Source: G963668605 sp963793625
Lineage (GTDB): Bacteria; Acidobacteriota; Terriglobia; Bryobacterales; Bryobacteraceae
Direction of reading: 5' to 3'
DNA length: 64,000 nucleotides
Assembly (NCBI GenBank): GCA_963793625.1
Contig: CAWCAT010000049.1
Span: 186,001-250,000 of the forward strand
Under the pieces are notes generated by a model. It was not told the origin of the DNA, did not search any database, and was given only the letters and a program-made list of their open reading frames with translations. The translations under genes and the position numbers were made by a program. Positions within the stretch are counted from its first letter, which is position 1, and each line of letters begins with the position of its first letter. This document shows, piece by piece, positions 10,109 to 19,908 of the stretch.

Positions 10109-11620
10109 TCACGGATTCCGCAGCACGTCTGACTGTGTCTCGACGTTCAGCTTATCAATGCGCGCCGGCAGTGTGAAGTAAAACGTCGCGCCTTTTCCTG
10201 GTGCGGACTCGGCCCAAACTCGGCCTTGATGCCGCTCGATGATGCGCTTTACAATCGCGAGGCCAATTCCGGTGCCTTCAATCTTGTCATTGGAATGCAG
10301 TCGCTGAAAGACGCCAAAGATGCGCTCGGCGTATTTCATGTCGAAGCCCAGGCCGTTGTCGCTCACCGAAAATAGCCACTCATCACCGTTCAATCGCGCA
10401 GACACATGGACGCGCAGAGGCTCCGTTGCCCTGTACTTAATCGCATTGCCAATAAGATTCTGCAAAACCTGTAGAATGCGGCTATCATTCGCGATAACGG
10501 TCGGAAGTGGGTCGAAAGTAACTGTCGCACCGGTTTCCGAAATCCACGGCTGAAGTTGCGCAAGAACCAATTGCAGCATGGCATTCAGATCAGTCCTGGT
10601 CCGGATCTCGCGATCATGACTCGCACTCGCGTACTCCAGCATGTCACGCACGCGCCTGCGCATCTGATCGATACCGCTTAGAACGTGACTTATGCACTCG
10701 CTGGCCTCGGAATCAAGTACCTTTCCATCCCGATTCAGTAACTGCTCGCAGTAAGACGTCATCATCCGCAAGGGAGTTTGCAGATCGTGACTTGCCGCAA
10801 AGGCGAATCGCTGTAGCTCCTCATTCGTCCGGACCAGAGCGTCGGTTCGTTCTGCAAGTTGGTCCTCCAGGCGCTTGTGGTCATCTATGTCCGTGCAGAC
10901 TCCGAACCATTTCGAAATACGGCCGGTGGTATCGCGCAGGGGTGTGGCCCGGCATTGAAACCAGCGGTACTCGCCATCCGACCTGCGCATTCTGTACGTC
11001 ATTTCGTATTCAATTCCGGTCTGTGTGCAGCGGGACCAGGTTGCAATGGTTCGCTCTCTGTCCTCGGGATGGAGGACATTCAGCCAACCGGTCGCGAGCA
11101 GCTGACCAGGGTCAATGCCGCTGTAGTCCGAGAACCGTTTGCTGACGTAATCCGTTGTTCCTTCGCCTGTGGCCGTGAATAGGATCTCTGGAACGGCATC
11201 AGCCAGTGCGCTCAATTTGGCCTCGCTCGCTTTGACGGCGAGTGCTGAAAAGTACACCCCCTCCCTGGCTTCATGGAGACGCCCAATAAGCAGGCTGAGG
11301 AAGAGTCCTAGCAGTACGAATGCGCCGATCACGAGCAGATCGCCGGGCGACTTGAGTGCTAACGTCCACCGGGGTTCCACGAAAAGGAAATCCGCGGCTA
11401 CCGCGCTAAGTACAGTAGCCAAGACCCCTGCCCTGAAGCCACCAAACAACGCTGCCACAACGATTGCGGCTGTGTAGAACAAAAGAGGATAACGGTCACC
11501 AGCAATGGAGTTTATCGAAGTCCGCAGCACGGTGGCGCCAAGCACGGCAGCAATCGCGATGAGAACTCGCTGGGCTGACTTTAGCGTGGAAATTTTTTTC
11601 ATCGCCTTCTTGTTCCACAA
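10109..11620 (-). CDS. Membrane sensor histidine kinase with DUF4118-like and PAS domains
   Basis: 503 residues. Residues 20-110 hold about four membrane helices resembling the KdpD-type DUF4118 module. A PAS/PAC domain follows (LSALADAVPEILFTATGEG, YRWFQCRATPL), then a short coiled coil (LEDQLAERTDALVRTNEELQ). The HisKA box with the phospho-acceptor His is FAFAASHDLQTPLR. HATPase boxes are N (NLIGNAIKY), G1 (DNGLGFD) and G2 (GTGIGLAIVKRI). The layout resembles phytochrome-like kinases. No response regulator is adjacent, so it is an orphan here; a receiver-domain gene lies far away at 62531. A second start at 11602 (MKKIST) is possible. Confidence 0.92.
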   Translation of the reverse strand: MWNKKAMKKISTLKSAQRVLIAIAAVLGATVLRTSINSIAGDRYPLLFYTAAIVVAALFGGFRAGVLATVLSAVAADFLFVEPRWTLALKSPGDLLVIGAFVLLGLFLSLLIGRLHEAREGVYFSALAVKASEAKLSALADAVPEILFTATGEGTTDYVSKRFSDYSGIDPGQLLATGWLNVLHPEDRERTIATWSRCTQTGIEYEMTYRMRRSDGEYRWFQCRATPLRDTTGRISKWFGVCTDIDDHKRLEDQLAERTDALVRTNEELQRFAFAASHDLQTPLRMMTSYCEQLLNRDGKVLDSEASECISHVLSGIDQMRRRVRDMLEYASASHDREIRTRTDLNAMLQLVLAQLQPWISETGATVTFDPLPTVIANDSRILQVLQNLIGNAIKYRATEPLRVHVSARLNGDEWLFSVSDNGLGFDMKYAERIFGVFQRLHSNDKIEGTGIGLAIVKRIIERHQGRVWAESAPGKGATFYFTLPARIDKLNVETQSDVLRNP

Positions 11621-11827
11621 AAACCGAGTGGACAGCTAGACGGAACCCAGATCCTCCGGACACGCTATTCACAGGTTATAACGAAACGTTTGCTACACGC
11701 ACGAAAATTCACGCTCTGCGGGATTTCGTTTGCTGACCCGAGAATTTGATCACCGCAAGCCGCCGGCGCGTCTTCTTTTCTAAGATCGTTCATCACCGGA
11801 AGCCTTGTACGTACTAGAATTCATTTA

Positions 11828-14062
11828 ATGCGTCTGAACTGGGGAATTCTTTTCAGCCTTGCCGCTACCGCTCTGCCTGCGCAGACGGTGGACTATGCGC
11901 GCGACGTGCATCCCGTGTTTGTGGCGCGCTGTTTGTCTTGCCACAACGGGGCGAAAGGGCAAGCTGGGCTTTCTCTTGCCGCGCGTGCCGATATTCTGCG
12001 GGGCGGCAGCGCGGGACCCGCATTGGTTCCGGGTGATAGCGCCGCGTCGCTGCTGGTACAGCGGATCAACGGCAGCAAAGGTGCTCGCATGCCGCTGGGT
12101 GGTGAACCTCTGAAGGCCGCCGAAGTTGATATCGTCCGCAAGTGGATCGATGAAGGCGCCCGCATGGATATTTCGCCGACTCCAGCGCAGCGCTTCTCGC
12201 TCGCGCTGCAACCTCCCAAGGAAGGTGGAATCAACCGCTTACTCGCGGCTTACTATCGGAAGCATCGCGTCAAGCCGGCCCCTGCGGTGTCGGACTCCGT
12301 GTTCGCGCGGCGCGTCTATCTGGATCTTTGGGGACTTCTTCCGACGCCCGAGCAGCAGGCACAATTCGCACGAGACAAACGGCCCGCAAAACGCGCGCTG
12401 CTGATCGATAGCTTGCTTGCCAACCGCCGCAACTACTCCGAGCACTGGATCAGCTTCTGGAACGACCTGCTGCACAACGACGAGGGCGTCGTGTATCAAG
12501 GCGAGCGATCGTCGATTACGACCTGGCTCTCCAAGGCGCTTCAGGAGAACAAGCCATACAACGCGTTCGTCGCCGAACTGCTGGCCCCCGCGCCCAAGGA
12601 CGGTCCGTCCGGCTTCGTACAAGGGGTTAGCTGGCGCGGGACCGTCAACGCATCGCAGACTCCCGCCATGCAGGCCGCTCAGAACTCGGCGCAGGTGTTC
12701 CTGGGCATCAACCTCAAGTGCAATTCCTGTCACGACAGTTTCATCAGCCATTGGAAGTTGCGCGAATCCTATGCGCTGGCAAGTTTTTTCACCAACGAAC
12801 CATTGGAGATTGTTCGTTGTGACATGACCACCGGAAAATTCGCAGAACCCACGTTTCTGTTTCCCGAACTTGGCGGAATCGATGCAAAGGCAAAACTGGA
12901 GGAGAAGCGCGCGGCGGCAGCAAGAATGTTTACGGCCCCGGCGAACGGTTTGTTTGCGCGTACGATTGCGAATCGCGTGTGGCGCTTGCTGTTCGGGCGT
13001 GGGCTCGTTGAACCGCTCGACGAAATGGAAGGGCCAGCCTGGCATCCGGACCTGCTCGACTGGCTGGCCGCGGATTTCATCGAACACGGTTATGACATCC
13101 AGCACCTGCTTCGGACCATCATGACCAGTGAGGCGTATCAAAGACCCAGCGTGAAAGCGGGTGGTTCCCGTGACGCGAAGTTCGTGTTCACCGGGCCATG
13201 GCCGCGCAGACTCACCGCCGAGCAGTTCGCCGATTCGATTGCTCTGCTGACCGGCGAATGGAGAGTCCGCGTTGACAACCGGCCGGTGCCGGGCAGCTAT
13301 GCGCGCGAGTGGCGTTTCAAGGCGAACCCGTTGACGCGCGCGCTGGGGCGTCCGGTCCGCGACGGAGCTGTCACGGAGCGGCAGACGGAATCGACGATGC
13401 TGCAGGCTCTTGAACTCACCAACGGGCGAGTCGTGAATGAATGGCTGAGTGATGGCGCGAAACGCATGGTGGGGAAGATGGACCCTGCACCTACCAGCCT
13501 GTTCGATAGCGGTGTGATGCGCGGCGCCGCCAGAGTGAATGTGGATCTCGACATCACAGGACGTAAGCAGTTGCGCTTGCTAATCGCGGACTCTGGATCT
13601 TACGATCCGACTCGCGTAAAGGTAACCTGGACGGATGCGGAACTCTCCGGTCCCGCGGGAACTAAGAAGTTGCCACCTGACGCCACCCTCGATCGCGAGA
13701 TTCTGATCGACATCGCGGGCCAGGGTTACTCGAAATTCCGCGCGACAGTCGCGCTCGACCCCGCCTCAAATCAATCCGATATTGGCCCGGGTGTACGCGC
13801 CTTTGTTTTCGAGGATCCGCCGAACCTGCGCAAACTGGTCCCTGTGAATGGCGAGACACCCGCGCCGCGCTTGACTCCCGCACGAACGCCTCAAGCACTC
13901 GTTCGTCAAATTTACGCAGCGGCGTTGAGCCGCACGCCGGCGCCGAAGGAAATGAAAACAGCACTGGCGCTAGTGTCGCCGCGCGGCAACATAGAGCGCG
14001 AAGGATTGCAGGATTTGCTCTGGGCGATTCTGCTGTCCCCGGAATTTCAGTTCATTCGATAA
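11828..14062 (+). CDS. Cytochrome-c-like DUF1549/DUF1553 protein (planctomycete-type PSCyt1)
   Basis: 744 residues. The signal peptide ends about residue 18 (TALPAQ). A cytochrome-c-like domain follows with a heme motif (VARCLSCHNG) and MPLGGEPLKAAEVDIVRKWI. DUF1549 begins near residue 130 (FARRVYLDLWGLLPTPEQ), with a second CxxCH (NSCHDSFISHWKL) further on. DUF1553 starts near 375 (ANRVWRLLFGRGLVEPLDEM, then LLRTIMTSEAYQRPS). Such proteins are typical of Planctomycetes and Acidobacteria and are regularly followed by a DUF1501 gene, as here (12 bases later). The function is unproven; an exported redox or hydrolase complex is usually suggested. Confidence 0.9.
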   Translation: MRLNWGILFSLAATALPAQTVDYARDVHPVFVARCLSCHNGAKGQAGLSLAARADILRGGSAGPALVPGDSAASLLVQRINGSKGARMPLGGEPLKAAEVDIVRKWIDEGARMDISPTPAQRFSLALQPPKEGGINRLLAAYYRKHRVKPAPAVSDSVFARRVYLDLWGLLPTPEQQAQFARDKRPAKRALLIDSLLANRRNYSEHWISFWNDLLHNDEGVVYQGERSSITTWLSKALQENKPYNAFVAELLAPAPKDGPSGFVQGVSWRGTVNASQTPAMQAAQNSAQVFLGINLKCNSCHDSFISHWKLRESYALASFFTNEPLEIVRCDMTTGKFAEPTFLFPELGGIDAKAKLEEKRAAAARMFTAPANGLFARTIANRVWRLLFGRGLVEPLDEMEGPAWHPDLLDWLAADFIEHGYDIQHLLRTIMTSEAYQRPSVKAGGSRDAKFVFTGPWPRRLTAEQFADSIALLTGEWRVRVDNRPVPGSYAREWRFKANPLTRALGRPVRDGAVTERQTESTMLQALELTNGRVVNEWLSDGAKRMVGKMDPAPTSLFDSGVMRGAARVNVDLDITGRKQLRLLIADSGSYDPTRVKVTWTDAELSGPAGTKKLPPDATLDREILIDIAGQGYSKFRATVALDPASNQSDIGPGVRAFVFEDPPNLRKLVPVNGETPAPRLTPARTPQALVRQIYAAALSRTPAPKEMKTALALVSPRGNIEREGLQDLLWAILLSPEFQFIR

Positions 14063-14074
14063 GAGGCTGCGACG

Positions 14075-15455
14075 ATGACAACACGACGTGAATTCCTGAT
14101 GAGCGCCGCCGCGGCCGGCATTGCTTCCGCGCAATCGAAACTGCTGCCCGCAAAAGCGGATTGCGTAATCCTGCTGTGGATGGCCGGCGGCATGGCGCAG
14201 ACCGAGACATTCGATCCGAAGAAGAAGACCGCGTTCACGCCCGGCATGGCATCCAGCGAAGTTCTGAGCACGTTCGATTCGATTCCGACCGTGGTCGACG
14301 GCGTGCGAATCTCAGAGGGCCTGGAGCGCATTGCGAAAGTGATGGACCGCGGTACGCTGCTGCGCTCGCATCGAGTCGGCGACCTCGGCTTCATCCTGCA
14401 TTCGAAGCATCAGTATCATTGGCACACCGGCTATGCCCCGCCCCAGCCCGTGCCAGTGCCGCACATGGGCTCGTGGATTTCCAAGATCCTCGGACCGCGC
14501 CAGCCGGACGTGCCGGCATTTGTGAACATCGGACAGGATCTCGAAATCGGTGGCGAAAGCGACGCGGTCAAGGCATACACGACAGCGGGATTCCTGGGCA
14601 GCGAGTTCGGACCGTTCAATATCGCCGACCCCGCCGACTCAGTCTCGGCAGTACGGCCGCCCAAGGAGTTCAGTGACCTGCGCTTCCGCAATCGCTTCCA
14701 GGCCTATCGTGACCTGGTCAAGAACAGTCCGGTGATGCGCGATGGCACTGATGCACAGCGCGAATCGCTGCTGCGCTCGGTGGAGAATGCGCATCGCCTG
14801 CTGCTCTCTCCGGCCGCGAAGGCTTTCGATCTCGATCTGGAATCGAAGGCGAAGTACGACATCTACAACACCGGCAAGTTCGGCCAGGGATGCCTGCTGG
14901 CGCGCCGGCTTGTGGAGGCGGGTGTGCGCTTCGTCGAGGTTTCGACCGGCTACATTCCGTTCCGCTTCTGGGACACGCACGAGAACGGGCACACGCGCGC
15001 GCAGGGCATGAAGGAAACCATCGATCGGCCAGTGTCGCAACTGATTCTCGATCTGGAAGAGCGCGGGCTGCTTGATCGTACGTTGATCGTGCTGGCCAGC
15101 GAATTCGGGCGCGACATGCTGACCGAAGGCAAGCCCGACAACACGGTAAAAGATCAGGTGAAGGTGCCGGACCTGATCACCGAGCCCAAGCACTACGGCA
15201 TGCATCGCCACTTCACCGAAGCGTCGAGCGTGTTGCTGTTCGGCGGCGGTATGAAGAAGGGCGCCGTGCTATGGAGTCACCGCGGACGAGCGGCCGTGCA
15301 AGATTCTGAAGGACCCGGTGACCATCGAGGATCTGCACGCCACCATCTATCGCGCAATGGGAATTCCGCACGACTGGAATTATGTTTTTGAGAAGCGGCC
15401 GTTCTATGTGACCCGCGATGGCAAGGGCCACGCAGTGGATGCGCTGTTAGCGTAA
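14075..15455 (+). CDS. Tat-exported DUF1501 (sulfatase-like fold) protein, frameshifted near its end
   Basis: A twin-arginine signal (TTRREFLMSAAAAG) begins the protein. The DUF1501 body follows: ILLWMAGGMAQTETFDPK, SHRVGDLGFILHSKHQYHWH, VNIGQDLEIG, FRFWDTHENGH and LIVLASEFGRDMLTEG. DUF1501 is related to the alkaline-phosphatase/sulfatase superfamily. As given, the frame leaves the family after GGGMKKGAV. Dropping the C at 15269 gives GAVYGVTADERPCKILKDPV and on to DALLA, with a stop at 15453-15455, the normal ending. It lies 12 bases after the DUF1549/DUF1553 gene, and the two proteins are presumed partners. Confidence 0.88.
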
Positions 15456-15572
15456 TGACTCAGGTCGCGACTGCGGGTCCCTAGGTATTCTGTCTGATTG
15501 CTTGCAGTACTCTTACGCTCCATCATGAGTAAACCGTTTAATACGGTTCTTTAATGGGCAAGGAGAAGAAAA

Positions 15573-15788
15573 ATGAAAAAGATACTGTTGGCTGCTGTTT
15601 CCATGGCGCTGCTGGCTGCGCTGGTAGTCGCGGCCGGACGTGCTAATTACGTTCAACACGTTGATGATAAGGGCATCAAGGAGCTATTACGTTTCAGCAG
15701 GATCCTGCAGACATCATTTGAGTGCTCACCCGCTACGACACAGTCACGACGGCTTGTACGGCCCCTCATCGGACCCGGACGACTGTAA
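15573..15788 (+). CDS. Short exported peptide of unknown function
   Basis: 71 residues starting with a convincing signal peptide (MKKILLAAVSMALLAALVVA) and preceded by an AAGGAG ribosome site. The rest (GRANYVQHVDDKGIKELLRF, then an Arg/Ser/Pro-rich end) has no recognised family. Given the density of frameshifts nearby, the last 25 residues may be out of frame and the real protein could be longer. The next gene begins 55 bases on. Confidence 0.45.
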   Translation: MKKILLAAVSMALLAALVVAAGRANYVQHVDDKGIKELLRFSRILQTSFECSPATTQSRRLVRPLIGPGRL

Positions 15789-15843
15789 CATAGCGCAAAA
15801 CTCCTGGGCTCCGCACAGGTTATTCTGGAGCAGAGGGCCCGCT

Positions 15844-16470
15844 ATGGCCAACCCAGGAAAGTACATCCGCTATTTCTTGCCATTCTTGGCTTACGGAGTC
15901 GCACTGGCCGCAACTGACGTTCCGGCCGGTGCGCACGTTTTGCTGCGAATGGTCAACTCCATCAGTACCCGCACTGCGCAGGAGGGCGATTACGTCTATT
16001 TGCGCACAGCCACACCAATCAGCGCGAATGGCAAAATCGTCGTGCCCGCCGATTGTTACGTGCAGGGCGTGGTGGCGCGATCCAAGCGCAGTGGACGGGT
16101 CAAGGGCAGATCGGAACTGGGCATCCGCCTCGAGACGCTCACGATGCCGGGCGGCAAGGTCCTGAAGTTCTCTCCGCGCGTGCAGTCGGTCGATGACAAC
16201 GAATCCGACCAAAAGGTAGATCGCGAAGAGAACATGGTGAAGCAAGGCGGCAATAAAACCCAGGATGCCGGACGAATCGCAATCCTCGCAGGCACCGGCG
16301 CTTCCATCGGCGGAATCGCCGACCAAAGCTGGAAGGGCGCAGGCATCGGCGCAGGTGTAGGCAGCGCGGTCGGCCTTGCTACTGTGCTGATGACGCGCGG
16401 CAAGGAAGTCGAACTGAAACAGGGCGCTTCGCTCGACGTAGTCTTCGACCGCGGCCTCACCCTCGAATAG
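15844..16470 (+). CDS. Exported glycine-zipper protein, paralog 2
   Basis: 208 residues from the ATG at 15844 (MANPGKYIRYFLPFLAYGVA signal or anchor). The open frame runs further upstream, but only this start is followed by a signal-like segment. The block order matches paralogs 1 and 3: AGAHVLLRMVNSISTRTAQE, KIVVPADCYVQGVV, SGRVKGRSELGIRL, a charged insert (DQKVDREENMVKQGG), then the Gly-rich segment (WKGAGIGAGVGSAVGLATVL), TRG, and a short beta strand. The two paralogs end the same way. Function unknown; envelope location inferred. It is convergent with the FG-GAP gene, whose end is 5 bases away. Confidence 0.75.
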   Translation: MANPGKYIRYFLPFLAYGVALAATDVPAGAHVLLRMVNSISTRTAQEGDYVYLRTATPISANGKIVVPADCYVQGVVARSKRSGRVKGRSELGIRLETLTMPGGKVLKFSPRVQSVDDNESDQKVDREENMVKQGGNKTQDAGRIAILAGTGASIGGIADQSWKGAGIGAGVGSAVGLATVLMTRGKEVELKQGASLDVVFDRGLTLE

Positions 16471-16475
16471 ATCGG

Positions 16476-18505
16476 TTACTTCCAGGCCGGCATCGAAACA
16501 TTCACGCGATAATTGGATTCGTTGTAATCCGGATTGCGCAAAGGCGCATAGATTTTCTTGCCTGTGAACGGCCGGTCCTGCGTATAGATCCAAACGCGGT
16601 TACTGTCCCAGACAACAATTTCATCGCGCTCATCACCTGTAAGATTCATCACGTTGTACGCGAGATCCGGATGGCCGTCATCCGGGAACATCACAACGCG
16701 CCGCAGGTGACCGTCAATCATCCCGCCCTCGTTGATGTTCGCTGAGAGCATCGCAAATTCTTGCCCGTCGCCGCGCCAGTTCACGGGAAGAATTGGGCTC
16801 CCCGTATGAATCGGTTCGCCTTGTGTGATGATCTGACCATCGTGATTGTAGAGCGTTACGATACCGGGGTTTTTCCAGAAATTGATCGTCATCAACTGCA
16901 CGCCCGGCAGATCCGGACGATACTTCGCAACACTCGGGACTCTGTGTGTGGCCGACGCGTGAGCGCACCAGCACATTGCCTTTGAGGTCGGTCATCAGGA
17001 AGCCTTCGTCGCTCGCGAAACTGTAGCAGCGAATGTCTGCCTTCGGGTCACCGCTGAAATTGCCGAGCACGATGCCATCGGAGTGATCAACGAGTTCCTT
17101 GTCCAGGCTCCATAGTTTTTTCCCGGTGTGGTCATACATCGAATAACCGATGACCAGCTCTTCCTTGCCGTCGCCATTGACGTCGAGCGTGTAGGGAAAG
17201 TGCCCGATGTTAGCCTGACTGCTCCAGAGCAGCTTGAGCTTGTTGTCGAATACCCAGAACGTGCGATAGCGATCCTTGATCAGGATTTCCTGCGCGTGTT
17301 TGCCGCCTGAGAAATTCGCGAAGTAGATCGAATCACCCACTTCCATCTCATAAGGCCGCTCCTTGTTGTCTTTGGGAGCCTCAGGCATCCAGGCCCAGTG
17401 CCGCAGTTTCCCGGTGGCGCCTTCGAGCACCTGTATTTTGAAATCCTTCACGACAACCACTTCGTTCTTCCCGTCGCCATCGACATCATGAATTTGAAAT
17501 GGCGTGTCATTCGCGAGCACATCGTTGTAAGCGTCCGGCCGTCCGATCTGCCAAAGCACTTTACCATCCAGCGTCACTGCTGTCATGCAGCTAATGTGAT
17601 CGAATGAATTCTTCGAAGCCTTACGCACGTTTTGCGCGATCAGCATGTCGATTTTGCCGTCCCCATCAAGATCGCCGAAACGAACGTTGCGTCCTGCGCC
17701 GAAGCCGGGCGTATCGAACTTCTTCCAAATTTTGGGCTTCGGATTGGAATCGCGCAGACTCGAAAGTTCCGCTTCGCGTGTTGGCTACGCGCTGCTTGAT
17801 TCCGCGTTCGACATCGGCAGATGCGCTGACGCGCACGTCAGTGAAACGCGCAGGGATGTTGGCGGTTACGCCAACTCTGCCCTTAAGTATCTCGCTGTCG
17901 CTCGCCTCCAGCACCAGCTTCCCGTCGATATAGGCGCGCATTTTGGGCCCGCTGTTTTCGACTTTCAACGTGTAGTAGCGCTTCGTGTCGTAAGCAAAAT
18001 CGGCGGAACCGAGATCCTTCCACTCGGCAATCTGAAACTTCTTCTCCTCGGGCAGCCGCAGCCGCAGCACGGCACGATTGCCGCCTGTGAGCGCGAACAG
18101 ATAGTAGTGCCGATTCGTGCGGTAGCGAAAGGCAATGCCGGCCATATCGGAATTCGAAAGCGGGCGGACTTTCGTTTCCAGCGTGTAATCGAACCAATCG
18201 ATATCGCCTGTCACCAGCGTAGGATTCATCGTCTTGCGCGTCGGATTGACTTCGTGCATTTCGACGTAGGCTTTGCCGTCCTCGTCGCCGCCGGTCCAGA
18301 CGTCGGTATGCGCAATCGCGTTTTCCCAGGGCAGGATGGACACTCCGCGATGAGGAAGGTAGTGGTATTCCTGAATCGCGTTGGTCAACTGTTTGATGGG
18401 CTCAGAGAAAACGCGTGGCGGAAGCCTTGAAAAGTCGTCCTTGAAGAGATCAGCGGATGGCGCAACCACCGCGACGGAAAGTAGAACGATAAGACGAAAG
18501 CGCAT
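16476..18505 (-). CDS. Secreted FG-GAP/VCBS-type propeller protein with N-terminal lectin-like domain, two frameshifts
   Basis: The start at 18505 (MRFRLIVLLSVAVVAPSA) gives a clean signal peptide. Residues about 20-240 resemble a concanavalin-like (DUF1080/LamG type) domain: DWFDYTLETKVRP, AGIAFRYRTNRHYYLFALTG, then RVGVTANIPARFTDVRV. After a shift near 17770 the propeller repeats begin, each with a Ca-loop-like motif: FGDLDGDGKIDML, DVDGDGKNEVVV, DVNGDGKEELVI and, after a second shift near 16950, NLTGDERDEIVVWD. The layout resembles rhamnogalacturonan-lyase-like and other secreted propeller proteins, but I cannot assign an enzyme family. It is divergent from the GH28 polygalacturonase with only 34 bases between starts, which supports a joint role in pectin use (inference). 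Confidence 0.72.
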
Positions 18506-18539
18506 GTAAGTAATATAGTGGGTTTCTAAGATTCTCAAA

Positions 18540-19908
18540 ATGCGACTCCTGAATATATTCCTGATTTGTAGCTGGGCGCTGGCAGGCGCACCGGCCGTTT
18601 ACAACGTCCGCGGCTTCGGCGCAGCCGGCGATGGCGTCAGAAAAGACACGGTAGCAATTCAGAAAGCAATTGATACCTGCGGGAAGGCGGGCGGCGGCAC
18701 CGTACTGATTGGACCCGGCAAATATCTCACCGGCGCAGTCAACCTGCGCAGCAATGTCACGCTGGACATTGAGGCCGGCGCAGTCGTGCTCGGCAGCGAG
18801 GATGTGGCCGATTACCCGTTGCGCCAGAGTCCCTGGAAAGACGGTCAGCGGATTCTCTCAGCGTTGATCTACGGAGAAGATCTGGTGAATGTCTCGGTGC
18901 GCGGCCGCGGCACGATTAACGGACAGGGCCAGGTCTGGTGGAAACGCCACAGGCTGGCGAATCCCAGAAAGAATGACCCGCCAACGACGTCGCCGGCGGA
19001 CATCGCCGAAGCGAAGAAGGTTGCACAACGGTCGCCCACACCTGATTACAATTGTGCGCTCGAAAAACGTGCTGATCGATGGCTTGACGCTGCTAAATTC
19101 GGCAAGCTGGACCCTGCATCCGATCTTCTGTGAATTCGTGACCGTGACTGGCCTGACGATTATCAACCCTGTGCCGTCGCCCAATACTGATGGCATCAAT
19201 CCGGAGTCATGCCGTAATGTACATATTTCCAACTGCCATATCGATGTGGGCGACGACTGCATCACACTGAAGTCCGGCAAGGACGAACTCGGCCGAGCCA
19301 TGGGTATTCCGAACGAGAACATCACGATCACGAATTGCACCATGCTGAAGGGACACGGTGGCGTTGTAATTGGGAGCGAGATGTCGGGCGGTGTCCGCAA
19401 TGTATCGATTTCGAATTGCGTGTTTCAGGGCACCGACAGGGGCTTACGGATCAAGAGCCAGCGCGGGCGCGGCGGCGTGGTGGAAGGCGTGACTTTCAGC
19501 AATATCGTCATGCAGGATGTGCCCGAACCATTCAACATCACAATGTTCTATTCGGGCACCGACAAGCCGGAGGAGAAGCATCCCGTCAACGTCGGCACCC
19601 CGCGCTTCCGCGATATTCTGATCAACAACGTGACCGCGCGCGGTGCGAGAAGCGCGGGCCAGATTACCGGACTGCAGGAGATGGCAATTGAGGGTGTGAC
19701 TCTGTCCAACGTGCGCGTACAGGCCGAGAAAGGGTTCATCTGCCGCGATGCGAAGGACATCACTTTCAATAACGTTGAAATCGATACGGGCAGTGGGCCC
19801 GCGCTGATAGGACAATCGGTTGACGGCCTGCTGCTTGAGAAATTCAGAACACGGCGGCCGCACGCAGGCACCCAGCTTACGGATCTCAAGAACGTGGTGA
19901 ATAAATGA
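18540..19908 (+). CDS. Exported GH28 polygalacturonase, one frameshift
   Basis: The signal peptide (LLNIFLICSWALAGA) is followed by the GH28 N-terminal block YNVRGFGAAGDGVRKDTVAI and GGGTVLIGPGKYLTGAVNLR. A single shift near 19029 (one extra C after GCACAA) joins it to the second frame, IVRSKNVLIDGLTLLNSASW. All four GH28 signatures are then present: NTDGINPESC, GDDCITLKSG, GHGGVVIGSE and RIKSQ. These carry the catalytic Asp residues and the His and Arg/Lys substrate contacts of polygalacturonases. The predicted role is hydrolysis of homogalacturonan or rhamnogalacturonan outside the cytoplasm. The ATG of the following sulfatase overlaps its TGA stop. Confidence 0.88.

Noticed and set aside
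12239..13141. 300-residue open frame opposite the DUF1549 gene
   Set aside because: Antisense of a well-supported gene; composition is typical of a GC-rich shadow frame.
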